Positions 26,767 to 37,784 of a DNA stretch of 64,000 nucleotides are shown here, one piece after another. The position numbers and the translations under genes are program-made. The DNA is from Chitinophagaceae bacterium (lineage in GTDB: Bacteria; Bacteroidota; Bacteroidia; Chitinophagales; Chitinophagaceae): positions 372,001 to 436,000 of the forward strand of contig JADJKL010000001.1 of the NCBI GenBank assembly GCA_016706055.1, given 5' to 3'. The notes under the pieces were generated by a model. The model was not told the origin of the DNA and made no database searches. It saw only the letters and a list, made by a program, of their open reading frames with translations. Position 1 is the first letter of the stretch. The number at the start of each line of letters is the position of its first letter.

Positions 26767-28023
26767 ATGGGAACGCATAAACAATTAACAATAGGTCTTT
26801 TTGGATTTGGTGTAGTGGGCGAAGGATTGTACAAAGTTTTACAACAAACACCATCACTGAATGCAAGCATCAAAAAAGTTTGTATCAAGAATTCCGGGAA
26901 AAATAGAAATGCTCCAGCAGCATTATTTACAACGGACAAAGATGAATTACTCAACGACCGTGACATCAATGTAATTGTAGAAGTAATTGATGATGCAGAT
27001 GCAGCTTTTGAAATTGTAACCATTGCATTAAAAAATGGAAAGGATGTGGTAAGTGCCAGTAAAAAAATGATAGCTGAACATTTACCAGCATTACTGGAGT
27101 TACAGCAACAAACCGGCAAATCATTCTTGTACGAATCAGCAGCCTGTGCTTCCATTCCTGTTATTCGCAATCTGGAAGAATATTACGACAACGATCTTTT
27201 ACATTCGATAAAAGCAATTGTGAACGGCTCTACCAACTTCATACTTACAAAAATACTTGATGAAGGTCTGGATTTTAAACAGGCTTTACTATTGGCGCAA
27301 CAGTTAGGTTTTGCAGAAAGCAATCCTGTTCTTGATGTAGAAGGATTCGACGCAGTTAATAAATGGACATTTCTTCTAACTCATGCCTACGGTATAGTAC
27401 CAAGTCCTGATTCCATCTTATTCAATGGGATACAGAATATCCATTCATCAGATGCTACAGTTGCAAAGGAGAAAAAACAGGAAATAAAATTGGTTGCTCA
27501 GGCAAAGAAATTAAAAGATGGCAAAGTTGCAGCATTTGTGCTACCTCAATTTGTAAACCAGGACGATCATCTTGCCTTTGTAAAAAATGAATACAACGGT
27601 GTTGTTATTGAAAGTGGATTTGCAGACAAACAATTTTTTTATGGCAAAGGTGCCGGAAGTTTTCCTACCGCATCTGCTGTGCTGAGCGATATTTCTGCAT
27701 TACGTTATGAATACAAATACGAATACAAAAAATTATACCACCATCAACCGCATGAATTAAGTAATGATATTTTTCTAAAAGTATATGTAAGCTTTGATGA
27801 CCTTACACTTATTCCAAAAGAAAAATTTGAGTGGATTGAAGAATGGCATGCACAAGCAGATAGAAAATATTTAATCGGCGTTATTAAGCTAACCGAATTA
27901 AAAGAAAATAACTGGTGGAAAGAAAATGGAGTGTCACTAATACTGTTGCCTGAGCCAGTTATTGAAGAAATTGAAACAAGAAAATTAAAAAGGAGAAGTC
28001 TCGAATTGGCAGGGATAGTTTAA
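26767..28023 (+). CDS. hom: Homoserine dehydrogenase
   Basis: 418 residues. It reduces aspartate semialdehyde to homoserine, the acceptor used by metX. N-terminal Rossmann motif GLFGFGVVGEGLYKV; substrate motif VNGSTNFILTKI; catalytic DVEGFDAVNKW with the conserved Lys. The C-terminal 90 residues do not show a clear ACT domain. The start is one base after the metX stop, so translation is probably coupled. Same riboswitch-regulated operon. Confidence 0.94.
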   Translation: MGTHKQLTIGLFGFGVVGEGLYKVLQQTPSLNASIKKVCIKNSGKNRNAPAALFTTDKDELLNDRDINVIVEVIDDADAAFEIVTIALKNGKDVVSASKKMIAEHLPALLELQQQTGKSFLYESAACASIPVIRNLEEYYDNDLLHSIKAIVNGSTNFILTKILDEGLDFKQALLLAQQLGFAESNPVLDVEGFDAVNKWTFLLTHAYGIVPSPDSILFNGIQNIHSSDATVAKEKKQEIKLVAQAKKLKDGKVAAFVLPQFVNQDDHLAFVKNEYNGVVIESGFADKQFFYGKGAGSFPTASAVLSDISALRYEYKYEYKKLYHHQPHELSNDIFLKVYVSFDDLTLIPKEKFEWIEEWHAQADRKYLIGVIKLTELKENNWWKENGVSLILLPEPVIEEIETRKLKRRSLELAGIV

Positions 28024-28096
28024 TAAATACCTGCACTTGTGCTAACCGTTCTGAGTCTTTATATATAAAAGTAATTGTACGGCTGCCATCCTGAAT

Positions 28097-28846
28097 TTAT
28101 TTCCCCTTCAATAAATTCATGATGGCTTCTCTCCTTCTTTTTGAAAAAGGGAGCATCTTCCCATCACTCATACAGATCAACCCCTCTTTATCTACTTTTT
28201 TAATGAAATTCTTATTCACTAAATAGGATTTATGAATACGTAAAAAGAAATGTCCGCTCAAAATTTCTTCGTATTCACCCAGCGTCTTAGAAATAAGTAT
28301 TGGTTTATGGTCCTTAAAAATAAACCGGGTGTAATTATTCTCACCTTCACAATACATAATTTCCTGTGGATCAAAAAATGACACTCCATCATTCGTAGAC
28401 AATGCAAGTTTAAAGTTATCCTGCGTCTTATTCTGCAAATTACTAATGAGGTTATCAATCAGCTGTGGTTGATTTGCATGCTGGTTTTGCTGTTTTATAA
28501 TATGCCTGTTAATGGCACTTTGCAATTCAACACTATCAATTGGCTTTAATAAATAATCCAAGGCGCTGAAACGGATTGCTTTTATGGCATATTGATCGAA
28601 GGCAGTAGTAAAAATTACATCAAAATCATAACCAAGTGCCTGGTTTAAAAAATCAAACCCGTTCATATTAGGCATTTCAATATCCAACATAATTAATGTA
28701 GGCTTGAAGCTAATTATTAGCTTCAACGCTTCTTGCGGATTGCTGCAATAACATACATCCTTCTCTAAAGGAATAAATTTTTCAATCAGCAGTTTTAATA
28801 TATTACCTGCGGCCTCCTCATCATCTATTATCAATATCCGTAACAT
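28097..28846 (-). CDS. LytTR-family response regulator
   Basis: Start set at 28846 (MLRILIIDDEEAAG), the usual beginning of a receiver; an upstream ATG at 28867 would add seven residues and overlap the kinase by 17 bases. The receiver has phospho-acceptor Asp in IMLDIEMPNMNGFDF and Lys in LLKPIDSVEL. The LytTR DNA-binding domain covers roughly the last 110 residues (EIMYCEGENNYTRFIF, LRIHKSYLVNKNFIKKV). It partners the adjacent LytS-like kinase. Confidence 0.92.
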   Translation of the reverse strand: MLRILIIDDEEAAGNILKLLIEKFIPLEKDVCYCSNPQEALKLIISFKPTLIMLDIEMPNMNGFDFLNQALGYDFDVIFTTAFDQYAIKAIRFSALDYLLKPIDSVELQSAINRHIIKQQNQHANQPQLIDNLISNLQNKTQDNFKLALSTNDGVSFFDPQEIMYCEGENNYTRFIFKDHKPILISKTLGEYEEILSGHFFLRIHKSYLVNKNFIKKVDKEGLICMSDGKMLPFSKRRREAIMNLLKGK

Positions 28847-28850
28847 ATTG

Positions 28851-31800
28851 TTATTGTTTGGTTTCAATATCTATTGGCAATTTAATTATTACAGTAGTAC
28901 CCAAAGCCTCTTGTTGCTCGTTAACTTTATCTACTGTGTTTACATAGATATTTGCTTTGTATTTTACTGATAGCAGGTTTATCCTTTGTTCTGTTAACAC
29001 CGTTCCCTTAGATTCCAGTTGTTCTGAACCTATTTTTTTTGCTTTGATTAAGGCAGCTTCTCTTCTGCCAACTCCATTGTCATCTATTGTTATTATCAGT
29101 ACTCCATCTTCTTCTTTACAAACGACGGAAATAAGTTTATCTCCTATTTTATTTCGCAATCCATGCCAAATAGCATTTTCTACATAAGGCTGAATAAGCA
29201 TTGATGGTATTATTAAATCATCAGTATCTACGTTATTATCAACCTCAATTTTATACGTAAATGACTGGCTAAAGCGAAGCGATTCCAACGACAGATACAA
29301 TTGAAGCATTTCCAACTCACTGTTAAACGGAATAAATTCTTTTGATGAGTTATTAAGCACCATCCGCTGGAGCTTAGAAAATTTGGACAGGTATTCATAG
29401 GCCGCATCCACCTTATTAGTTAAAATACATTCCTGTATGGCATTAAGACTATTAAAGATAAAATGAGGATTCATCTGGCTTCGCAGAGCTTCAAGTCTTG
29501 CTTTTGACAGCTGCTCATTCATGCTGTACATTTCTATCTGGTTGTGCTGCAACGTCATTTCTGCTTGCAAGGAAATTATTTTATTAGCAGTAAGTGTGGC
29601 AATGGTAGTTAATATCTGCAAGTGTTGCGTTGTAAAAAAATTCCTTTCATGATGTTCACTATCAATGACGCCAATCAGTTCATCATTATAAATTATGGGC
29701 ACAGTTAATTCACTAAGCCGTTCAAGGTCATCAATACGATATCGTGGGTCCTTTGAAGTATCTGCAATTAAAACAGGCTCCTTGGTTTGCATCACATAAC
29801 CAACAACACCCTGTCCGGGTACAACATCAAAATATTGTTTTTCAAATTGCTCTACTGAATCTTTTGGCCCATAGCTGGCTCGTTGTATCATTTTCGTTTT
29901 ATCATCATTCCACAAATACATCATACAGTCAACAAAGCCGAGCCGGCTGATAAGATTTTTTACTACATCCCATAACACATCATCAACAGTGTGTTTATCA
30001 ACCAGTGAAGATGAAAAATAATTTACAATCTGCTCCAGTTCTAATTTGCTCTTGTATTGTGCGGCGCTTAATTGCTCTACTTTTAGCTTTTCTTTATCAA
30101 AGGCCCGGATATTTTTTTCTCTCCATTTAATAAATGCAAACACAAGTAAAATTCCACATATCGCCATGATTAAAATAAACCACCAGGTTTTCCAGAAAGG
30201 TGGATTGATAATGATCTTCACCTCAGTTATGGCATTGCTGAAAATTCCATCCCTGTTGGCACACTTCACTTTAAAAACATACTTACCATTATTTAACTGG
30301 TTATAAATTGCTGCCTGATTTTTTCCAGCCAGTATCCAGTCTTTATCAATACCTTCTAATTTATAAAAATATTTAATGCGTCCTGTCTCCCATAAATCAA
30401 GCGATGCAAATTCAATTCTTACTGAGTTCTCTTTATAGGAAAGTGTAACAGGACTGTTACTACCAAGTACGGAATCTATTATTTTTTCTTTTTCAAAAAC
30501 ACTGAACCCTGTAATCTGTACATCTGCCGGCGGCGGCGATGTAATAAATTTTGAAGGCGTAAAGAAATAAAACTATTGGAGGCTGCAATAAGTGCCGTGC
30601 CATTTTTGAGGCTGTATATTCTGCCGCTAAAGATATTATCAATAATCCCATCATTAATATTGTAAGTTGTAATGGCGAGGTTCTGCATATTGATTTTACA
30701 AAGCCCGCCACCACTGCATACCACCCAAATATCTGCATGTGCATCCCGCATCAACCCAAGTACAATGTTATTGGGGAGCCCATCTTTTGAAGTAATGGCC
30801 GTAAAAATATTTCGTTTTGTATCGAAAATATTCACTCCCATTTCTGTGGCTAACAGCAGTGTATCCTTATTATACCGTATAATATCAAGTATGGTATTGC
30901 TGCTGATGGAATTTTTGTCCCGTTCGTTTACAATAAATGCTTCAGTAAACTTTTCTTTACGGATATCAAATACCTGCAACCCGTTTTGAAAACTGCCAAC
31001 CCATACTTTGTTTTCGTCTACCAGTATGCTTTGCACCCTTCTTCTAACAGACATATCCGGATACAAAAATGAAGTGTAATAATTTTGTGTACGTTTCCTA
31101 TTGTTTACTCTTCCTAATCCCTTGGACCAATAGGCCATCCATACATCTCCATCACTACCTTGTTTTATTGAATTTATTCCATCGTCTTCCGACTGGTCAT
31201 TATCTTCCCATAATTTATTGTTTGACAGACTTAATTTAAGAACAGACTTTTTTTGATTGGGAGCCCATACTATACCCTTTTCATCCCGAAAAAGGCTCCA
31301 TATCTGGTTCAGCTCCGGATTTTCATAACCAGATTGCTTAAACAAATAATGTTGCTTAAAATTTAATGCATTATCTGTTCTTATAATACCCCCATTCTTT
31401 TCGTAATAGCTAATAAGAATATTGCCGTCTGGTAATTCAAGAAAATCTCCCACCTGTGATTTGGGCAGAATATTTTCTTTTCCAGACCCAAACCTGTGTG
31501 AAAAAAAAGATTGTTTTTCCTGATTGCTGACATTTATACCTCCATCTCCTCAATCAGCACATTATTATCTCTATCTTGTATAATACACTTTGAACCCTCC
31601 CTACCACTTGCATGTAAAGAATATTCTGTTGTATTGTCTATACCCACTATCGAAAAAATATCACCTTCTGGGTTATAGTATGCTAATCCTCGGTTGAGCA
31701 AACTAACTATAACCTGCCCATTCTTCAGGTGAAATACAAAAGCAATATCCTCTTTCTCATTTCCCGTCCTCAGCTTTTCTTCCGGCAATTTTTCAAAGCT

Positions 31801-32541
31801 GTAGGTATATATTTTCTGAGATAACAGGTGATAACGAAAAACAGTTTTAAGACCGGTGCTTATCCATATATTGTTTGTGTCAATAAGAATATTGGCAATA
31901 CTGGAATTAATTTCAAACAATGGATTGTGTGCAGGATTGTATCTTTTGCTGTAAAGCTTCTTTTCGTCTGTGTTATAAAAATAAATTCCCTCGGTTGTGC
32001 AAAACCAGAGATTATCATTTTTGTCTATTGTTAAAGTTCCTGTCTTTATACTTTCCTTAATCCCTATTCTGGCATTCCATTTTTCAAACCTGTTTGTTTT
32101 TTCATCCAGCTTAAAAAAACCTTCGTGTCCGGCTAACCAAATATTACCTTTTTGATCTTCCGCAAAATGCCAGGTGCCATTTATTTTATTTCCAGCAGTT
32201 GCCTGTAAATTATAATTGTAAAACTTTCCGGTATTCCTGTCAAGAATATAAGGAGCACCATGATCCGTCCCAATCCACAATCTTTTTTTACTGTCTTCAA
32301 AAACAGCACTTATCCAGTCAGTTTGCAGGGCTGTTGTATCTCGTATATCTGCCAGATAGTTTTTAAACCTTGTGCCATCATATCGCTGTAATCCCACCTG
32401 TGTACCTATCCAGATAAAGCCTGCTTTGTCTTGGTGTAATGCCGTTATCTTCTCACTTACCAATCCATCAGACGTAGTGATATGCCTGAACAAATGATTT
32501 GTTTGCTGGGCATAAGAATAACTATAGCCACAAAAAGGCAT
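28851..32541 (-). CDS. Beta-propeller/Y_Y_Y/GAF sensor histidine kinase of the LytS (His_kinase) type (frameshifted)
   Basis: Three frames form one gene. 32541-31534 and 31453-30479 hold eleven or so Reg_prop blades (DKAGFIWIGTQVGLQRYDG, SKKRLWIGTDHG). A Y_Y_Y domain follows (LSYKENSVRIEFASLDLWE, FYKLEGIDKDWILAG), then a membrane helix (WWFILIMAICGILLVFAF), a GAF domain and a His_kinase block RLEALRSQMNPHFIFNSLNA with ATPase ENAIWHGLRNKIGDK (to 28851). One base is lost near 31550 (restoring NNVLIGGDGGINVS) and one in the A run at 30546-30548 (restoring NFITSPPPADVQITG). The true N-terminus is unclear: a hydrophobic signal-like stretch (ITVLAICLFVAIVIL) sits in another frame next to 32541. Restored length is about 1200 residues. 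Confidence 0.88.
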
Positions 32542-32591
32542 ATCGCTAAAACAGTAATTATTTTTTTACAGTAGATAATAATGATTTGTAC

Positions 32592-32599
32592 CAAAGATA
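32592..32599 (-). promoter_or_regulatory. -7 element for the sensor kinase gene
   Basis: Read on the minus strand, TATCTTTG (32599 to 32592) is identical to the -7 box of the riboswitch promoter. It lies about 50 bases upstream of the kinase start. No TTTG -33 box at the expected spacing. Confidence 0.45.
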
Positions 32600-32773
32600 A
32601 TTCAATATGTTACCCAGCCTGTTTCTTTTCCTCAATAGAAACGACCGTTCCCTAATTGAAGGCGTTGATTTAACGGACACAATACGCATTACATAAACTG
32701 ATACGCCATTTGCCTCATTACCACTTTTTATGACTACAGGCCAGTTATAGTTTTACAAAACAACAATCAGATT

Positions 32774-33085
32774 ATGACCAAAGAGGAGACTTTATTGAAT
32801 AATAAAATACATGAGCTGGAGCAGGAAATGAAGAACAAGGGACTTTGGCAGAAAGAAGCACCGGACTGGGTAAATTATTTTGAAGAAAAAATATTTGCCG
32901 AGAGAAAGGATTTGCTGAATGGCCTTCAATTTGTATTTATCCCGAATCATTTGAATTTATCCGCCCAGTTATCCGCTGTAAAAGAAAAAAGATTCATAGT
33001 ACCTGCTGCTATCAAATTTTTTGGAGATGATGTACACAAGGGGAAACTGCTACAAATATTAATTGAAATAGACTCATTATTATAA
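32774..33085 (+). CDS. YqcC-family (DUF446) protein
   Basis: 103 residues. It shares the YqcC layout: an N-terminal helix (LNNKIHELEQEMKNKGLW), the block GLQFVFIPNHLNL and a C-terminal helix GKLLQILIEIDSLL. In gamma-proteobacteria yqcC lies beside the tRNA pseudouridine synthase truC, but no such gene is seen here. The function is not known. Confidence 0.72.
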   Translation: MTKEETLLNNKIHELEQEMKNKGLWQKEAPDWVNYFEEKIFAERKDLLNGLQFVFIPNHLNLSAQLSAVKEKRFIVPAAIKFFGDDVHKGKLLQILIEIDSLL

Positions 33086-33096
33086 ATAATAAACTC

Positions 33097-33230
33097 ATGA
33101 AACAAAAAAAATAAAACCACTGCTGGCACTTCTGTTTGTATGCGCAAATTTTTCAGTTAAGGCCCAACAGGCTGTAACCTCAGCAGACATTAAAGGATTT
33201 GATGAAGAAAGCATTACCATAACCAAGTGA
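33097..33230 (+). CDS. Very small exported peptide (frameshifted in an A8 run)
   Basis: ATG AAA CAA AAA AAA then TAA as written. One more A in the A8 run at 33104-33111 gives MKQKKIKPLLALLFVCANFS followed by VKAQ, a convincing signal peptide, and 20 mature residues ending EESITITK before TGA. The downstream hairpin at 33250 could end it. It may be a remnant of a longer exported protein. Confidence 0.4.
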
Positions 33231-33249
33231 GCATCGGACATTCAGGTTA

Positions 33250-33274
33250 CCCTCCCGGTGGTGGATCGGGAGGG
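33250..33274 (+). terminator. GC-rich hairpin before the fibre-protein gene
   Basis: CCCTCCCG (33250-33257) pairs perfectly with CGGGAGGG (33267-33274), loop of nine. No good T tract follows, so termination is uncertain. Confidence 0.35.
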
Positions 33275-33330
33275 GCCGGAATGATTTTAGACCTATTACA
33301 AAACACCGTTTTAAATATAAAAGTATAGTC

Positions 33331-36147
33331 ATGAAAAATAAATTAATCATCGTTCTTGTATGCCTGTTTAGCCAGCAGTTAGCTGCACAAAATGTTGGCA
33401 TCGGCACTACAACTCCAAATGCAAGTGCTAAACTGGAAATCAGTTCTCCCAATTCAGGATTACTGATACCAAGAGTTGCCCTAACCAGCAATACAGATGT
33501 AGTTACTATTCCTTCGCCGGTAAGTTCACTACTGGTGTACAATACGGCAAATGCAGGTAGTGGAGCCTTGGTAGTTACTCCTGGCTTTTATTATTTTAAT
33601 TCTTCCAACAATAGCTGGCTTCGTTTGCAAACTGAAGGCAGTATTGTAAGTAGTGGTTGGCAGACAATTGGTAATGCGGGAACAACGCCGGCTTCTAATT
33701 ATGTGGGAACAAGTGATAACCAATCGCTGGCATTTAAAATAAACAATACAAACGCTGGTTTGATTGGCACAAATGGTAATGCATTTTTTGGACTAAATAG
33801 TGGCTTGCCTACAGCAACAGGTGCAAATAATATTGGCGTAGGAAATTTTGCATTGGCCAGTAATAACGCTGGTTATAGTAATGTGGCATTGGTGTAAAAG
33901 CTTTACAGTTCAGCACCAATAAAAATAACCTGGTAGCTATTGGCGACAGTGCTTTGTACAATAATGGAATAGGTGCTGTTCAAACTTACGAAGCTGGCGA
34001 AAACACTGCGGTGGGAAGTAAGGCCTTGTATAAAAACACTACAGGTTCCAGTAATACCGCAACAGGATTTTGGTATCAATATTTTAACAGCACGGGTTTT
34101 GGTAATTCATCTCAGGATCATATCTCTATCTCAAAATACATCGGAAATTATAATACTGCAGTGGGTTGTTTTAATCTTAGAGCAAATAAAACGGGTAGTG
34201 GTAACTCAGCATTAGAACTAATGCTTGTCTTTTAACACTACCGGATCTAACAATACAGCCTTGGGAAACCTTGCACTCGCTGGCAATCTCAGTGGCAATA
34301 GCAATGTGGCTATGGGTATTAATGCAATGGCTTATAGTTCAACTGAATCTAATGTTGTGGCCATTGGCGATAGTGCCTTAATGCAATTTCAGGGTGGCAA
34401 TCCTTCGATCCCATTACTGTTTGGTACTAATACGGCTGTAGGATCTAAGTCTCTTTATAAAAGTGTTACCGGTAATGCCAACACCGCAGTTGGTAGTCAA
34501 ACTTTGTACAACAATAATGATGGAAGTTTTAATGTGGCAGTTGGAGGCAAAAGCCTTTTATTAAATACAAGCGGCAGTGGTAATACTGCAGTTGGGGTTG
34601 TTAGTATGCAAAACAATAAAACCGGTGCAGATAATACAGCTATTGGTTACGGAACATTGTATGGAAATAATTCAACCGGAAATAGTAATACAGCAGTTGG
34701 TGCATCCGCATTGAGTTCAAATACAACTGGTAGTAATAATATTGCATTGGGGCATCTTTCATTGTATTCAAATACTACAGGCAGTCACAATATAGCCATT
34801 GGTACAGCAGCATTAGACTCTGCCACCAATGTAGATAATACCATTGCTATTGGCGACAGTGCTTTATATAATTATAAAGGCGCTCCCTATATATACAATA
34901 CCGCTATTGGCTTCCAGTCGCAATTTAGCCTGGTTAATACTGGTGGTAATACATCTCTGGGTCACGCCACTTTGTATAACAATAAAGGCTCGTACAACAC
35001 CGCCGTTGGAGAATATGCACTATTAGAAAATACACTGGGCCAAGGTAATTCCGCCTTGGGCAGTTCTAGCCTCAGGCAGAGTTATGGCGACAATAATTCC
35101 GCTTTTGGTGTATCTGCTTTATTTAGTAATACAAGGGGAGATCAAAATACTGCTATTGGTGAAAGAGCTTTACTTGTAAATACATTAGGAAACAGAAATG
35201 TTGGAATCGGCGCCTTTTCGCTGGCATCTAATTTTACCGGCTCCGATAATGTAGGCATAGGAAACTGGGCTGATGTAGCGGGTTCTGGTTTAGTTAATGC
35301 TATCGCCATTGGTTCAAATGCACTGGTAGCCGCCAGCAACAGTATTTCGTTGGGTTCAATAAACGGCGTAAATGGTGCAACCGAAAATACTAAAGTTGGA
35401 ATTGGAACTACTACTCCCCAAACAACATTAAATGTTAACCCAAACGGATCGGGCGGTATATTAATTGGGGCTGATAAATATGCTGGTGGTTATACCACTT
35501 TGGAAATGGGTATTTCGGCAGGCTCTAATGGTCGTAGTTATATACAATCCACAAAAGCATCAGGAACCACATCTGGTGACCTTTCATTAAACCCACAAGG
35601 AGGCAATATTGGAATACATATGAATACGCCTTTATCGCCCTTGCACATTAAGCAAACCAATGATGCTTATCCGGTGGTAGGCGGTGGATTGAGATTGGAA
35701 AGAAATGCCAATACCAATCATTGGGAAATGGCTACAGATAATGGCGATGATTTAGACTTTAGCTACAATAATGTAGCTACAGCATACATCAATCATGTAA
35801 ACGGCTCATTATTTTCTCCATCCGATTTACGTTTGAATAAAGATATAAACCCGATTGGCACCGTACTTCCTGCCATGCTGCAACTACAACCTAAAACCTA
35901 TCATTACAAAACCAATGAAGATGGTGCACCGCTTTCTTATGGCTTTATAGCACAGGAAGTAGAAAAATTATTCCCCGATTTTGTAATTACCAAAGGGCCC
36001 GATAAAATGAAGGCAATAGCCTATCAGGAATTTACCATCGTGGCTATAAAAGCTATACAGGAGCAACAGGCAATCATTGAAACCCAAAACAAAAGAATAG
36101 AAAAATTAGAACATCAAATGGAAGCGGTTTTAAAAAATAAAAATTAA
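33331..36147 (+). CDS. Exported YadA-head-like repeat fibre protein with S74 chaperone domain (frameshifted)
   Basis: About 940 residues when joined. Signal peptide MKNKLIIVLVCLFSQQLAAQ, then NVGIGTTTPNASAKLEI. Dozens of 14-residue YadA-head-like repeats follow (for example NTAVGSKALYKNTTGSS), a left-handed beta-roll. Near the C-terminus is the Peptidase_S74 intramolecular chaperone (SPSDLRLNKDINPIG, LSYGFIAQEVEKLFPDF) with the Ser/Lys dyad used for self-cleavage in phage tailspikes, and a final coiled coil. One base is missing at each of 33891-33892, 34215 and 34230-34233. Likely a trimeric surface fibre. Confidence 0.85.
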
Positions 36148-36208
36148 AACAATTCATCATGCCGCTTTGTGCCTTGTGCCAGGTGGTTTAAACAAAAAAT
36201 AAATAAAA

Positions 36209-36943
36209 ATGAAATCATTACAAATTCTCTCTACAGCATTAATTATGTTAGCCTTTACCGCATGCAAAAAAGATAGTAACCCAACTCCTGCCACGCAGCC
36301 GGTAAGCCTGATAAAAACTGTTACATCAAGCACTAATGGCGCCGCTGCTACCTCCAATACGTACGAGTACAATGCCGATAAGACAATTAATAAAACAAAA
36401 TATGATGATGGTGGATACTGCAATTTCATATACTCGGGCCAAACAGTTGTTGCCGATTGCTATGATAAAAACGGCATCGCTACGGTAAAATTTAATTATA
36501 ACTTAAACGGTGCAGGGCTATTATCTACACTTACGTTAAGCACATCGGCCTCTACCATATATTATTACGATTTCAATAATGCCAAACAACTGGTCCATGC
36601 CACTGCTAAAAACAATGGAGTGCTACAGTCTGAATATTTTTATAAATATAACAGTGATGGTAATAAAATCACAGATAGTCTCATCTCCTCAAATGGCACC
36701 GCAATAAATCATTATACATACTATACAAATAAAGTTTCCACTACGGAGCAAAGAAATTATGGACAACCTTTCTACGGAGTTGGGAATAAAAATTGTGTGG
36801 AAAATACTACGCTAATAAGTACTGGTGGCGTTACTACCCTCTCCCCATACGGAGTTCCAGTGCTGGATGCAGCAGGTCATATAGCGCAGACTAGTTATAC
36901 TTATTATGGAAACAATACAGTGACTAGTTATACATACCAATAA
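36209..36943 (+). CDS. YD-repeat-like lipoprotein, copy 1 of 3
   Basis: 244 residues. Lipobox LAFTACKKD after MKSLQILSTALIM. The mature chain is made of short beta hairpin units like RHS/YD repeats: NTYEYNADKTINKTKYDDGG, YCNFIYSGQTVVADCYDKNG, FNYNLNGAGLLSTLTL, YYTNKVSTTEQRNYG. The ending (VLDAAGHIAQTSYTYYG) recurs in the next two genes. It lies 61 bases after the fibre protein; the three copies form one plus-strand run. Confidence 0.78.
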   Translation: MKSLQILSTALIMLAFTACKKDSNPTPATQPVSLIKTVTSSTNGAAATSNTYEYNADKTINKTKYDDGGYCNFIYSGQTVVADCYDKNGIATVKFNYNLNGAGLLSTLTLSTSASTIYYYDFNNAKQLVHATAKNNGVLQSEYFYKYNSDGNKITDSLISSNGTAINHYTYYTNKVSTTEQRNYGQPFYGVGNKNCVENTTLISTGGVTTLSPYGVPVLDAAGHIAQTSYTYYGNNTVTSYTYQ

Positions 36944-36998
36944 AGAAATAAAAATCACAACAAGCTCCGATATGTCGGAAAACTAAAAAATAAAAATC

Positions 36999-37739
36999 AT
37001 GAGTAAAAAACTATTCAGCATTTCGCTTGCATGTGTGATGTTGGTTTTTGCAGCTTGCAAAAAAAACAATACGGATGTTCCTGTTCCGACTACAGTTGTG
37101 CCAAAAGTAAAATCATATACGATCAGCGATGGAGCTACAGTATTAAATACTGCAACAATACAATACGATAATTCAGGACGCAGAATAAAACAAACCTTTG
37201 CGGATGGCAGCTGGGTTGATTTTAATAATACTGCAAATACAATAGTAGCGGAACAATTTGATGCTGGTGGCACTTCACTAAATAAAGTTACCTATAACCT
37301 AAATGCTGAGGGATTAGTAGAATCGTATTTTACAAATTCAATGCCAACCAAAATCACATACGCAACTTATAATACGGCAAAACAATTAGTCTCAGAAATA
37401 ACTAAAAGTAGCGGAGTAATTACCAATGAGAATTATTACAAGTATGATAATATTGGAAACGTTTCTACAGATAGCATTATCGCAACAAACGGCACCACAA
37501 TCAGAACCAATGAATATTATACGGATAAAATTTCAACCACCGAAAACAGTAATATTGGTGCAGCTTCCAGCGGCATGGGTAACAAAAACTGCAGGAAAAA
37601 GCAAATAACAAAAAGCCCATCAAATATTATTACAATTATTGATTACAGTATTCCCGAAATAGATGCACAGGGCAGGGTAACTAAGCAAACATATACTAGT
37701 GGGGGCAGTACATACTCGCTGGGCTACAGCTATTATTAG
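36999..37739 (+). CDS. YD-repeat-like lipoprotein, copy 2 of 3
   Basis: 246 residues. Lipobox VFAACKKNNTDVPVPTTVVP. Repeat units include IQYDNSGRRIKQTFADGSWV, TYNLNAEGLVESYFTN, YYKYDNIGNVSTDSIIATNG and YYTDKISTTENSNIG; it ends PEIDAQGRVTKQTYTSGGS. Closer to copy 3 (shared CKKNSTDV-type lead and YYTDKIST) than to copy 1. 55 bases after copy 1. Confidence 0.78.
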   Translation: MSKKLFSISLACVMLVFAACKKNNTDVPVPTTVVPKVKSYTISDGATVLNTATIQYDNSGRRIKQTFADGSWVDFNNTANTIVAEQFDAGGTSLNKVTYNLNAEGLVESYFTNSMPTKITYATYNTAKQLVSEITKSSGVITNENYYKYDNIGNVSTDSIIATNGTTIRTNEYYTDKISTTENSNIGAASSGMGNKNCRKKQITKSPSNIITIIDYSIPEIDAQGRVTKQTYTSGGSTYSLGYSYY

Positions 37740-37784
37740 GCTTTTTTTAGAAGTCTCTATTTTTAAAAATAAAACTATAAACAA

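Noticed and set aside
33954..34235. Independent small protein-coding genes within the YadA-like region
   Set aside because: Repeat phase and sequence continue across the breaks, so these are parts of one frameshifted fibre gene.
33331..36147. CRISPR array or DNA repeat array
   Set aside because: The DNA repetition follows codon-level protein repeats without constant direct repeats and spacers.
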